A stretch of DNA of 5,284 nucleotides from Neisseriaceae bacterium (GCA_017446355.1 JAFSQZ010000225.1:1-5284); one strand, 5' to 3'. Counted from the stretch's first letter, positions 1 to 5,182 are shown. The notes: a model not told the origin generated them from the letters alone. Numbers and translations: made by a program.

Positions 1-5
1 CACTC

Positions 6-36
6 TTGACATTATTATTTTAGAATATGCTAAAAT
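6..36 (+). promoter_or_regulatory. Putative sigma-70 promoter of the SLAC1/TDT transporter gene
   Basis: A consensus -35 box TTGACA lies at 6-11 and an extended -10 (TG at 28-29, TAAAAT at 31-36) follows after a 19-bp spacer. The spacer is longer than the ideal 17, but the TGn extension could compensate. Transcription would begin near 43, leaving an AT-rich leader of about 55 bases before the ATG at 98. Most of the spacer and the whole -10 lie inside a perfect inverted repeat (12-41). The box assignment is by eye. Confidence 0.55.
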
Positions 37-41
37 AATAA
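12..41. repeat. Perfect 12-bp inverted repeat over the promoter, possible operator
   Basis: Arm 12-23 (TTATTATTTTAG) is exactly complementary to arm 30-41 (CTAAAATAATAA), with a 6-base loop AATATG at 24-29. The palindrome covers the -35/-10 spacer and the -10 box, the usual position for a repressor site. It has no GC-rich stem, and an A-rich tract follows on this strand, so it does not look like an intrinsic terminator. The binding protein, if any, is unknown; AT-rich DNA can also give such palindromes by chance. Confidence 0.45.
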
Positions 42-97
42 AATTAAATAAAAAACAAAAAAACATTTGTTTTTAACTATATTAAAAGGCACAAAAA

Positions 98-1066
98 ATG
101 AATACTAAATTAGAAAATATTATTCGACACACACCACTGCCTGTGGCTGGATTAGCTTTTGGTATCACAGGTTTAGGCGGTTTGTTTGCCGAGTTTGGTC
201 AAGGTGCGTGGGCAAAGCCTGTGTTTGGCGTGTTGGGTGCGGCATTGCTGATTATTGTGCTGTTAAAAGCCCTGTTTTTGCCACAAAATCTCAAAGCCAA
301 CTTGCAACACCCCGTTCAGGCAGCCGTGGCAACGGTGATTCCCTTTGCGTTTATGTTGGATGCGGCGTATTTATCGTCATCTTATCCCAACGCTGCCGCT
401 TTTTTGTGGTTATTTTCCCTGATTGCGGTGCTGATTTATCTGGCGTGGTTTAATGCCAAATATATTTTACATTTACAAATAAAACAAGTATTTGCCGCTT
501 ATTTTATTCCCTTTGTCGGCTTTTGCGTTCCTGTGATGACTTCGCACCATTTAACGATTGATTGGTTGCCCCTGCAAACCATTCGCTATGGTCTGTTTGC
601 GTTATCAGCAATCGGCTTTGTGGTGATGTTTATTGTCATTACCTTACGCTACCTGAAAGTGCCTGTGGAAGAAGTTTCCGCTCGCCCAGTGTTTGCCATT
701 TACACCGCACCGCTGGCTATGCTGATTGTGGGCTACGCACGGCTTCTGCCACACGGCGAACATTCAGCTGCTTTGGTTTGGGTATCACTTATCTTGTCGC
801 AACTTTTGTTTGTGATGGTATTAAGCCAAGTACCGTCTTATTTAAAGAACGGCTTTTTTCCATCGTATGCCGCTTTAACTTTCCCTTTTATCATCACAGC
901 CAACAGCCTGTTTGAAGGCTTACGCATTGTGAATGCAAGCCCTGTGTGGTTTTATTTGGCATATGCCGAAGGCATTTTTGCGATTGTAATGACGCTGTTT
1001 GTGTTGGTGAAATATCTGCAATTTTTCCAAAAAATTGCCAACAATCCGCCACAAACCAAGCACTAA
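98..1066 (+). CDS. SLAC1/TehA-type (TDT family) anion channel or dicarboxylate transporter
   Basis: This 322-residue protein is almost entirely hydrophobic, with about ten membrane segments (for example around residues 17-34, 41-61, 73-95, 99-117, 130-147, 164-184, 198-215 and three more to about 305), so it sits in the inner membrane. The N-terminal signature PLPVAGLAFGITGLGG (13-28), the internal FIPFVGFCVPVMTS, the AIYTAPLAMLIVGY segment and the late GFFPSYAALTFPF segment are typical of the SLAC1/TehA/Mae1 superfamily, whose length is usually 310-340 residues. Members are anion channels, C4-dicarboxylate transporters or tellurite-resistance proteins; the substrate cannot be read here. No tehB-like methyltransferase gene is next to it. 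The start is well supported: AAAAGG at 84-89 lies eight bases before the ATG. The gene has its own promoter and terminator and so is probably monocistronic. It looks richer in GC than the rest of the window. A near-perfect DUS word lies inside it at 315-326. Confidence 0.9.
   Translation: MNTKLENIIRHTPLPVAGLAFGITGLGGLFAEFGQGAWAKPVFGVLGAALLIIVLLKALFLPQNLKANLQHPVQAAVATVIPFAFMLDAAYLSSSYPNAAAFLWLFSLIAVLIYLAWFNAKYILHLQIKQVFAAYFIPFVGFCVPVMTSHHLTIDWLPLQTIRYGLFALSAIGFVVMFIVITLRYLKVPVEEVSARPVFAIYTAPLAMLIVGYARLLPHGEHSAALVWVSLILSQLLFVMVLSQVPSYLKNGFFPSYAALTFPFIITANSLFEGLRIVNASPVWFYLAYAEGIFAIVMTLFVLVKYLQFFQKIANNPPQTKH
315..326 (-). repeat. DUS-like word (11/12) inside the transporter gene
   Basis: On the minus strand these 12 bases read CGGCTGCCTGAA, which differs from the AG-simDUS dialect AGGCTGCCTGAA only at the first base. 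The inner ten bases are intact. It lies in coding sequence, so it may serve DNA uptake or may be a coincidence of codon use. Confidence 0.5.
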
Positions 1067-1105
1067 ATTCATTTAATTCACGCTTATATTTAATCTGAAA
1101 GTTTT

Positions 1106-1132
1106 CTCGCCACAACAAGTGGCGAGTTTTTT
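1106..1132 (+). terminator. Rho-independent terminator of the transporter gene
   Basis: A perfect 8-bp stem, CTCGCCAC (1106-1113) with GTGGCGAG (1119-1126), closes a 5-base AACAA loop and is followed at once by six T residues (1127-1132). It begins 40 bases after the TAA stop of the transporter gene and separates that gene from the tRNA-Arg unit. Confidence 0.93.
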
Positions 1133-1176
1133 ACCTTTCATAAAACAACATTTAATGTGAAGCCGTGTGGGATTTT

Positions 1177-1205
1177 TTGCGTTTAGTGTGATTTTCAGGT
1201 ATGCT
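1177..1205 (+). promoter_or_regulatory. Promoter of tRNA-Arg(CCG)
   Basis: TTGCGT at 1177-1182 and TATGCT at 1200-1205 are separated by exactly 17 bp. The -10 is followed by a short G/C-containing discriminator (TTGGCG), as is common for stringently controlled stable RNA promoters. The start site would fall about five bases before the tRNA 5' end at 1216. Confidence 0.65.
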
Positions 1206-1215
1206 TTGGCGTTTT

Positions 1216-1291
1216 GCACTCGTAGCTCAGTTGGTAGAGCATTGGTTTCCGAAGCCAAAGGTCGCTGGTTCAAGTCCAGTCGGGTGCGCCA
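1216..1291 (+). tRNA. tRNA-Arg, anticodon CCG
   Basis: A complete 76-base cloverleaf. The acceptor stem is GCACTCG/CGGGTGC with one T-G wobble, the D-stem is GCTC/GAGC, and the anticodon stem is TTGGT/GCCAA with loop TTCCGAA, which gives anticodon CCG and reads the arginine codon CGG. The T-arm is GCTGG-TTCAAGT-CCAGT. The discriminator G and the CCA end (1289-1291) are encoded in the DNA. The body closely resembles the enterobacterial tRNA-Arg(CCG). No clear GC-rich terminator is seen after it, only a short T-rich run. Confidence 0.97.
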
Positions 1292-1712
1292 TAATCAAAT
1301 GTTTTTATTTATCTATCTAACAATCCATCATAAAGTGTAATGATTGAATACCATTATTGGGTGGTGATTAGCTAAAATTGAGCGAAAATGCTTGATTTTT
1401 GTTACTATTTTTGGGTTTAAAGCATTAAGTGCAAAAATGGTCATCTTGCTATTAGACAGTTTTCAGGCTGCCTGAATGAGTTCCATTATCTGTAAATTAA
1501 TTATCTCGGTAATGCAACACCTTTCTTTAACAATTGTTTCAAACACTGTTTCGTAATTGTTGGAAAGCTTTTTCTTTTTGTTCTGCCAATGTGGTGGTGT
1601 GATGTGAGTATGTTTTTCTTTTGTGTTGTAGTTTTTTTGATTTAGAGTGGGCTTGATTTTTGTTAAGGGGGTAAACTGACCAAATTCTAGTGAGCCTTTT
1701 AAAGGATTTTTT
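1292..1712. other. Intergenic stretch without a convincing gene
   Basis: About 420 AT-rich bases lie between tRNA-Arg and the lipoprotein start. The one clear landmark is the DUS at 1462-1476. A minus-strand frame is open from 1781 to 1539 (80 codons), but it starts inside the lipoprotein gene, runs through its signal peptide on the opposite strand and is rich in Lys, Gln and His; nothing recognisable is encoded. A small imperfect inverted repeat (ATCAT 1327-1331, ATGAT 1340-1344) has no T tract. No well-formed promoter for the lipoprotein gene could be picked out in 1600-1700. Confidence 0.6.
1462..1476. repeat. Perfect DNA uptake sequence, two dialects overlapping on opposite strands
   Basis: The plus strand at 1465-1476 reads AGGCTGCCTGAA, the AG-simDUS dialect described for Simonsiella. 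The minus strand at 1473-1462 reads AGGCAGCCTGAA, the AG-kingDUS dialect of Kingella. Together they make the near-palindrome TTCAGGCTGCCTGAA. In Neisseriaceae such 12-mers are bound by the minor pilin ComP and favour uptake of kin DNA. The intergenic position is typical. The match to published dialects is from memory. Confidence 0.8.
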
Positions 1713-1715
1713 ATG
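1701..1715 (+). promoter_or_regulatory. Ribosome binding site and ATG of the lipoprotein gene
   Basis: AAAGGA at 1701-1706 lies six bases (a run of T) before ATG at 1713-1715. This is the best start signal in the neighbourhood. It decides where translation should begin, even though this ATG is now out of frame with the lipoprotein body. Confidence 0.7.
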
Positions 1716-2134
1716 AAAAGTTATCATTTGATTTATGGTTATCATTTGTTTTAATAGGTTGTGTCCCACCACCTGCACCACATCCGAAGATTATTTTGCA
1801 TGAGGAAGCAAGAAAAGTTTTGTTAAGTGAAGGAACGATGGTAAATTGCCGTGTTTTGGGACAGGTTGAAGGGAAAGATGAACAAAGCGGATATCCTTGG
1901 GTAGCGTATAATCAATTAGATGAAAATGCTAAAAATGATTTGCAAAACAATGCTGCAGTTCTAAATAAAGATAATAAGTTGGCAAACGTTAGAATTTTAA
2001 GCAAGGAAATTCATTGTCAGCTTCCTAGAATAGGTTGGACAAATTGTTCTCGTTCATATGTAGAAAATGATCCCTATATACTTGTAAAATATGTGAAATA
2101 TAAGGGTGAAATTTTAGATTGCGGTGAAAGATAA
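1713..2134 (+). pseudogene. DUF4156-like small lipoprotein, frameshifted just after the start codon
   Basis: The intact body is open up to the TAA at 2132-2134; the only start-like codon inside it is a TTG at 1796, which gives 112 residues. Read upstream in the same frame, 1718-1762 encodes KLSFDLWLSFVLIGC, a hydrophobic segment ending in a lipobox (LIGC), then PPPAPHPK. This is a clear lipoprotein signal, so the real protein starts before 1796. The only good start, ATG 1713 with a ribosome binding site, is one base out of frame and stops after 13 codons (TAA 1752-1754). Restoring one A in the AAAA run at 1716-1719 would give MKKLSFDLWLSFVLIGC and a protein of about 140 residues. In the body, VNCRVLGQVEG, AKNDLQNNAAVL and a late Cys resemble the DUF4156 family of small envelope lipoproteins (YjeI type), whose function is unknown. 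Cause: recent mutation, phase variation or sequencing error. The family call is moderate. Confidence 0.65.
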
Positions 2135-2183
2135 TCAAATCTTTGAGATTCTTCGTTCTTGTTCTGCAGTATATGGAAAATAC

Positions 2184-2359
2184 TAGCGTTGTTTACACTT
2201 TTTTGTTTTTCGCTTGAAGACCAATTTAGCAGTTTTTTTTGCATAGTCAAGAATGTCGATAGGAACGACAACGCCACATTGTTCTTGACTTTGTCATAAA
2301 ATTGCTTAAAAACAATTTAAGCGAAAAACAAAAATCAGCAAAAAGTGTAAATAACGCTA
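2184..2359. mobile_element. MITE-like element of about 176 bp with terminal inverted repeats and flanking TA
   Basis: The left end TAGCGTTGTTTACACTTTTT (2184-2203) and the reverse complement of the right end (2340-2359) agree at 19 of 20 positions. The similarity continues inward: TTGTTTTTCGCTTGAA at 2203-2218 against the complement of 2317-2332, offset by a short indel, and GTCAAGAA at 2246-2253 against TTCTTGAC at 2282-2289. The whole element could fold into one long hairpin. Both outer ends are TA, which fits a TA target duplication as made by the IS630/Tc1/mariner group. No transposase is encoded, so it would have to be moved in trans. The ends do not match what I recall of the Correia element termini. 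It lies 49 bases after the lipoprotein stop. Family assignment is inference; the repeat structure is directly visible. Confidence 0.65.
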
Positions 2360-2433
2360 CGAATTTCTACACCTATTTGTTATTACTGGTTTTGACACAA
2401 CAAGGCACAAAGGGTGATGAGGTTTTACAACAC

Positions 2434-2460
2434 CAAAAGAAAAAACGGCATAAAGCCGTT
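2434..2460 (-). terminator. Rho-independent terminator of tRNA-Phe
   Basis: On the minus strand the stem AACGGC (2460-2455) pairs with GCCGTT (2449-2444) around the 5-base loop TTTAT and is followed by a T-rich tract (A-rich on the plus strand, 2434-2443). It lies about 20 bases beyond the CCA end of the tRNA. Confidence 0.8.
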
Positions 2461-2479
2461 GATTTTCTTAAATAAATAA

Positions 2480-2555
<76 letters not shown>

Positions 2556-2568
2556 TTGAAAGACGCGA

Positions 2569-2597
2569 ATTAAACCAAATTCTGGTTAACTTGGCAA
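2569..2597 (-). promoter_or_regulatory. Promoter of tRNA-Phe
   Basis: Read on the minus strand, TTGCCA (2597-2592) and TTTAAT (2574-2569) are separated by exactly 17 bp. The -10 is followed by TCGCG, a GC-rich discriminator typical of stable RNA genes. Initiation would fall about six bases before the tRNA 5' end at 2555. Confidence 0.75.
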
Positions 2598-2665
2598 GTG
2601 TTTTGTTAAGAAAAAACATTCGTTATTTTCAATCCAATTGTTTTAAAAGAATATTATTTCAGGCT

Positions 2666-2677
2666 TTCAGGCAGCTA
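2666..2677 (-). repeat. Degenerate DUS-like word upstream of coaBC
   Basis: The plus strand reads TTCAGGCAGCTA, 10 of 12 matches to the complement of AG-simDUS. The preceding TTTCAGGC (2657-2664) repeats its first half in tandem. It is intergenic, between the divergent tRNA-Phe and coaBC. It may be a decayed DUS; its two mismatches fall at the 5' end of the DUS, away from the conserved CTG core. Confidence 0.4.
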
Positions 2678-2705
2678 AATATCAGCAAATAATGGCAACT
2701 TCCGT

Positions 2706-2711
2706 TATACT
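2706..2711 (+). promoter_or_regulatory. Possible -10 box for coaBC
   Basis: TATACT at 2706-2711 matches the -10 consensus at five of six positions and lies about 30 bases before the start codon. No -35 of good quality is found 16-18 bp upstream, so the promoter assignment is weak. Confidence 0.3.
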
Positions 2712-2741
2712 TCGCTTTTTTGTTTAAAACTTTTATATTCA

Positions 2742-3932
2742 ATGATGACAAAACATATTCTTTTGGCTGTTTCAGGCAGCGTTGCAGCTTATAAATCTTG
2801 CGAATTGGTGCGTTTGCTAAAAAAACAAGGTCATCAAGTTACTGTTGCGCTTTCTTGTGCGGCAACGGAGTTTGTGGGCGCACAAACCTTTCAAGCATTA
2901 AGTGGACAGCCCGTCCTAACTGAACAGCATTTAAGTGCCAATGGTATGGATCATATCAATGCAACACGTCAAGCGGATATTATGTTGATTGCGCCTGCCA
3001 GTGCCAATACTTTGGCAAAAATCGCTAACGGTATTGCTGATAATCTCATCACTCAATTGGCGGCAGCGCGAACGTGTCCTTTGGTGGTTGCGCCTGCAAT
3101 GAATGTACAAATGTGGCGCAACCCTGCTAATTTACGTAATATTGAACAGCTTAAACAAGACGGTATTCATCTTTTAATGCCTGCTTTTGGTGAACAAGCT
3201 TGTGGTGAAATTGGTGAAGGCAGAATGCTGGAAGCTAAAGAAATTGCAGAATGGCTGCCTGATTTTTGGTCGGAAAAATCTTTACTTGATAAAAGTGTTT
3301 TGCTTACTGTGGGCGCAACTTTTGAAGCTATTGACCCTGTGCGTGGCATCACCAATACTTCTAGCGGTCAAATGGGTGTCGCTTTGGCACGCGCTTGCCG
3401 ACGTGCAGGTGCAAAAGTGCATTTGATTTATGGTTTGCTGCAAACAGAATTACCTGTTGGTTTAACGTCTAGTCATCAAGCCAAAAGTGCAAAAAAAATG
3501 CATCAAGCAGTGTTGCAACGTGTCAATGAAGGTGTTGATATTTTTATTTCTGTAGCTGCGGTGGCTGATTTTTACGTTAAAAATGCGTTAACGCAAAAAT
3601 TTAAAAAAGCCGAAAATCAAGACTTACCTGTTTTGGAATTGGCGGAAAATCCTGATATTTTGTTTGATGTTGCGCATTTACCCAACGCGCCATTTTGCGT
3701 GGGTTTTGCTGCAGAAAGTGAAAACGTTTTAGCCTATGCACGTGCCAAACGTTTGAAAAAAGGGGTACCTTTATTGGTGGCTAATGATGCTTCGGTGGCA
3801 ATGGGTAGCTCGGTTAATGCGGTAACTTTAATTGACGACAATAATGAAATTTCGTTGCCACAGATGAATAAAGATGACACGGCAACAGCAATTGTTCAGC
3901 ATTTGGCAACTTTATTAAGAAAAAAGATGTAA
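2742..3932 (+). CDS. coaBC: Bifunctional phosphopantothenoylcysteine decarboxylase / phosphopantothenate-cysteine ligase
   Basis: CoaBC (Dfp) is a soluble cytoplasmic enzyme that performs two consecutive steps of coenzyme A synthesis: CoaB joins cysteine to 4'-phosphopantothenate using CTP, and CoaC decarboxylates the product to 4'-phosphopantetheine using FMN. At 396 residues it has the usual full length. The N-terminal flavoprotein domain (about 1-175) shows GSVAAYKS (12-19), the catalytic His in MDHINAT (His71), PASANT (85-90), PAMNVQMW (118-125) with its conserved Asn121, and the lid ACGEIGEGRM with Cys154. The ligase domain (about 183-396) shows TVGATFEAIDPVRGITN (189-205), TSSGQMG (206-212), AAVADF (272-277), the KFKK motif (286-289) and ENPDIL. 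All expected key residues are present. Two ATG codons lie in tandem (2742, 2745), and neither has a strong ribosome binding site, so the second could be the true start. It is probably expressed alone: 121 bases separate it from ligE. Confidence 0.97.
   Translation: MMTKHILLAVSGSVAAYKSCELVRLLKKQGHQVTVALSCAATEFVGAQTFQALSGQPVLTEQHLSANGMDHINATRQADIMLIAPASANTLAKIANGIADNLITQLAAARTCPLVVAPAMNVQMWRNPANLRNIEQLKQDGIHLLMPAFGEQACGEIGEGRMLEAKEIAEWLPDFWSEKSLLDKSVLLTVGATFEAIDPVRGITNTSSGQMGVALARACRRAGAKVHLIYGLLQTELPVGLTSSHQAKSAKKMHQAVLQRVNEGVDIFISVAAVADFYVKNALTQKFKKAENQDLPVLELAENPDILFDVAHLPNAPFCVGFAAESENVLAYARAKRLKKGVPLLVANDASVAMGSSVNAVTLIDDNNEISLPQMNKDDTATAIVQHLATLLRKKM
2771..2782 (-). repeat. DUS-like word (11/12) inside coaBC
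   Basis: The plus strand TTCAGGCAGCGT differs at one base from TTCAGGCAGCCT, the complement of AG-simDUS. It encodes part of the conserved VSGSV loop of the flavoprotein domain, so codon constraint may account for it. Confidence 0.4.
3252..3263 (+). repeat. DUS-like word (10/12) inside coaBC
   Basis: TGGCTGCCTGAT keeps the ten central bases GGCTGCCTGA of AG-simDUS and differs only at the two ends. It falls in the poorly conserved linker between the CoaC and CoaB domains (residues WLPD), where a sequence can drift more freely. Confidence 0.4.
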
Positions 3933-3992
3933 CAGATTTTATCAACTCACATCTCTTTTCATTATTCTGACAAAGCAAAATATTTCTTGCAA

Positions 3993-4010
3993 ACATACCT
4001 ATATGTATGT
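3993..4010. promoter_or_regulatory. Palindrome upstream of ligE, possible operator
   Basis: ACATAC (3993-3998) and GTATGT (4005-4010) are perfect 6-bp arms around CTATAT. With one bulged A the arms extend to GCAA/TTGC (3989-4013). It ends 43 bases before the ligE start, a reasonable place for a regulator. No T tract follows, so it is not an intrinsic terminator. A possible -10, TTTAAT, lies at 4023-4028 without a convincing -35. The function is unproven. Confidence 0.35.
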
Positions 4011-4033
4011 TGCACTTGAAACTTTAATCTGCC

Positions 4034-4042
4034 CTGCCTGAA
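4034..4042 (+). repeat. Partial DUS (9-base core) next to the ligE ribosome binding site
   Basis: CTGCCTGAA at 4034-4042 equals the last nine bases of AG-simDUS; the three preceding bases do not match. It overlaps the A run of the ligE ribosome binding site (AAAAGGA, 4041-4047). Confidence 0.35.
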
Positions 4043-4053
4043 AAGGAATAAAA

Positions 4054-4851
4054 ATGAAATCCCTATTTTACAGCATCATATTTTTTGCGTGCAGTGTTTA
4101 TGCAGCACCCAATTTAATGCTTGCCAAAGAGTTTACAGGACAAGACATTCAAGGTTGGGCAATGAGTGAAAAATTAGACGGTGTACGTGCTTATTGGGAC
4201 GGAAAACAACTCATCAGCCGGCAAGGAAATGCGTTCACACCACCAAAAGGTTTTACACAAAATTTTCCCAATTTCCCAATGGACGGCGAATTATTCAGCG
4301 CACGTGGCGAATTTGAACGCATTTCAGCAACCGTACGCAGCTCAAAAGGCGATTGGCGTGGCATAAAATTATATGTTTTTGATGTACCACAAGCAAAAGG
4401 AACACTTTATCAACGTTTAGCCCTTGCTCAACAACACTTACAACGTTTTCCACAAGCTAATTTTGCCATTATTGAGCAAATTCCCGTAAAAAATGAAGCC
4501 CACGCAAGACAGTTTTTGCAAAAAATAGAAAAAATGGGCGGAGAAGGCGTAATGTTGCGCAACCCTAACCTACCTTATCAATCAGGACGCGTAAATCAAT
4601 TATTGAAATTAAAAGGCACGCAAGATGCCGAATGCGTAGTAACACAACACCATAAAGGAAAAGGCAAATACAGCGGTATGCTTGGTGCTGTGTCATGCAA
4701 AAATGAATGGGGAGAATTTCGTATCGGTTCGGGTTTTAAAGACAGCGACCGCAAAAATCCCCCAAAAATTGGTAGCACCATTACATTTAAATATCGTGGT
4801 TTCACCAAAAAAGGCACACCACGTTTTGCAACCTATTGGCGAAAATATTAA
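4054..4851 (+). CDS. ligE: Exported minimal ATP-dependent DNA ligase (LigE type)
   Basis: This 265-residue protein seals nicks in double-stranded DNA by the ATP-dependent adenylation mechanism. Residues 1-17 form a Sec signal peptide (Lys2, hydrophobic 4-15, cleavage after VYA), so the enzyme acts in the periplasm or outside the cell, the hallmark of LigE in Neisseria, Haemophilus and relatives. The adenylation domain holds motif I EKLDG (39-43, nucleophile Lys40), motif Ia LISRQGN (53-59), motif III MDGEL (76-80), IIIa KLYVFDVP (105-112), motif IV EGVMLR (164-169) and motif V LLKLK (183-187). A short OB domain (188-265) contains FRIGSGF (222-228). There is no BRCT, zinc or other extra domain, as expected. 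The OB part has two Cys (194, 215) that could form a disulphide after export. The start is sound: AAAAGGA at 4041-4047 precedes ATG 4054. LigE has been linked to extracellular DNA and competence; the exact role remains open. Confidence 0.95.
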   Translation: MKSLFYSIIFFACSVYAAPNLMLAKEFTGQDIQGWAMSEKLDGVRAYWDGKQLISRQGNAFTPPKGFTQNFPNFPMDGELFSARGEFERISATVRSSKGDWRGIKLYVFDVPQAKGTLYQRLALAQQHLQRFPQANFAIIEQIPVKNEAHARQFLQKIEKMGGEGVMLRNPNLPYQSGRVNQLLKLKGTQDAECVVTQHHKGKGKYSGMLGAVSCKNEWGEFRIGSGFKDSDRKNPPKIGSTITFKYRGFTKKGTPRFATYWRKY

Positions 4852-4857
4852 ACCAAA

Positions 4858-4873
4858 ATCAATCTTGATTGAT
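4858..4873. repeat. 7-bp inverted repeat over the tRNA-Ser -35 box
   Basis: ATCAATC (4858-4864) and GATTGAT (4867-4873) are perfect arms around TT. The right arm covers most of the TTGATT -35 hexamer of the tRNA-Ser promoter. No T tract follows, so it is unlikely to terminate ligE. It may be coincidental. Confidence 0.3.
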
Positions 4874-4893
4874 AACGCGCTTTTCGCTACAAT
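4865..4893 (+). promoter_or_regulatory. Promoter of tRNA-Ser(GGA)
   Basis: TTGATT (4865-4870) and TACAAT (4888-4893) are separated by exactly 17 bp, a strong sigma-70 promoter. The -35 begins 13 bases after the ligE stop. The start site would fall near 4900, a few bases before the tRNA 5' end. Confidence 0.75.
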
Positions 4894-4907
4894 CGTCCTT
4901 TCACTGC

Positions 4908-4998
4908 AGAGAGGTGGATGAGTGGTTTAAGTCGCACGCCTGGAAAGTGTGTATACGTGAATAGCGTATCGAGGGTTCGAATCCCTTCCTCTCTGCCA
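4908..4998 (+). tRNA. tRNA-Ser, anticodon GGA
   Basis: A 91-base class II tRNA with a long variable arm. The acceptor stem is AGAGAGG (4908-4914) with CCTCTCT (4988-4994), followed by discriminator G and encoded CCA (4996-4998). The anticodon stem CACGC/GTGTG encloses CTGGAAA, giving GGA, which reads Ser codons TCC and TCT. The variable arm pairs ATACG with CGTAT, and the T-arm has GAGGG-TTCGAAT-CCCTT. The first base is A (A-U first pair). The opposite strand of such tRNAs is often mis-annotated as a short protein containing EEGIRTLDTL; that frame is present here (minus, 5078-4887) and is not a gene. Confidence 0.97.
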
Positions 4999-5007
4999 GT
5001 TTTTCTT

Positions 5008-5037
5008 AAAGTCCTTTGATTATCAAAGGACTTTTTT
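5008..5037 (+). terminator. Rho-independent terminator after tRNA-Ser
   Basis: A perfect 12-bp stem, AAAGTCCTTTGA (5008-5019) with TCAAAGGACTTT (5023-5034), has a 3-base loop and a T run (5032-5037). It lies ten bases beyond the CCA end. The stem starts with A residues, so it may also work in the reverse direction. Confidence 0.92.
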
Positions 5038-5052
5038 AATTGCTTGAATTTG

Positions 5053-5072
5053 GTATGCCAATTAGTATGCCA
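5053..5072. repeat. Short tandem repeat downstream of tRNA-Ser
   Basis: GTATGCCA occurs twice, at 5053-5060 and 5065-5072, with a 12-base period, just past the tRNA-Ser terminator. Downstream flanks of tRNA-Ser genes are common integration sites, but no second copy of the tRNA 3' end and no integrase gene lies in the window, so no attachment site can be claimed. Confidence 0.35.
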
Positions 5073-5096
5073 TTGCAATTAAGCTTTGATTAGACA

Positions 5097-5182
5097 AAAT
5101 TAGAATACATTGACAAATTAAGTCAGGATAATTTAAATGCCCCCTTAAATAACTAAAGAAAATCTAATTTTAAATTAGAATA
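5097..5182. repeat. 11-bp direct repeat and small palindrome in the terminal AT-rich region
   Basis: AAATTAGAATA occurs at 5097-5107 and again at 5172-5182. The second copy forms part of a palindrome, TCTAATTT (5163-5170) with AAATTAGA (5172-5179) around a single T. The remaining DNA to 5284 contains no credible gene on either strand. Confidence 0.4.

Noticed and set aside
1073..1273. Minus-strand frame of 66 codons over the terminator and tRNA-Arg
   Set aside because: It runs antisense through a tRNA and a terminator and shows no protein signature.
1716..1722. Programmed -1 frameshift at the lipoprotein start
   Set aside because: The sequence GAAAAGT does not form a slippery X XXY YYZ heptamer; re-pairing would need a mismatch, and frameshifting directly at the second codon is not a known mechanism.
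1539..1781. Minus-strand frame of 80 codons in the intergenic region
   Set aside because: It overlaps the signal peptide region of the lipoprotein on the opposite strand, has low-complexity Lys/Gln/His-rich composition and resembles no family I recognise.
2074..2277. Minus-strand frame of 67 codons across the lipoprotein 3' end and the MITE-like element
   Set aside because: It bridges unrelated parts and is explained by the palindromic element plus antisense of the lipoprotein gene.
2184..2359. CRISPR array or Correia element
   Set aside because: There is a single inverted repeat pair rather than direct repeats with spacers, and the ends differ from the Correia terminus (TATAGTGGATTAA type).
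3925..3958. Possible terminator after coaBC (AGATGT ... ACATCT CTTTT)
   Set aside because: The stem is only six A/T-rich pairs with an 18-base loop and a broken T tract; too weak to call.
4996..5072. Prophage or island attachment site at tRNA-Ser
   Set aside because: No integrase and no duplicated tRNA 3' end lie within the window; the short GTATGCCA repeat alone is insufficient.
4887..5078. Minus-strand frame containing the EEGIRTLDTLFTYTHFPG peptide
   Set aside because: It is the antisense of tRNA-Ser, a well-known spurious protein found in many genomes.
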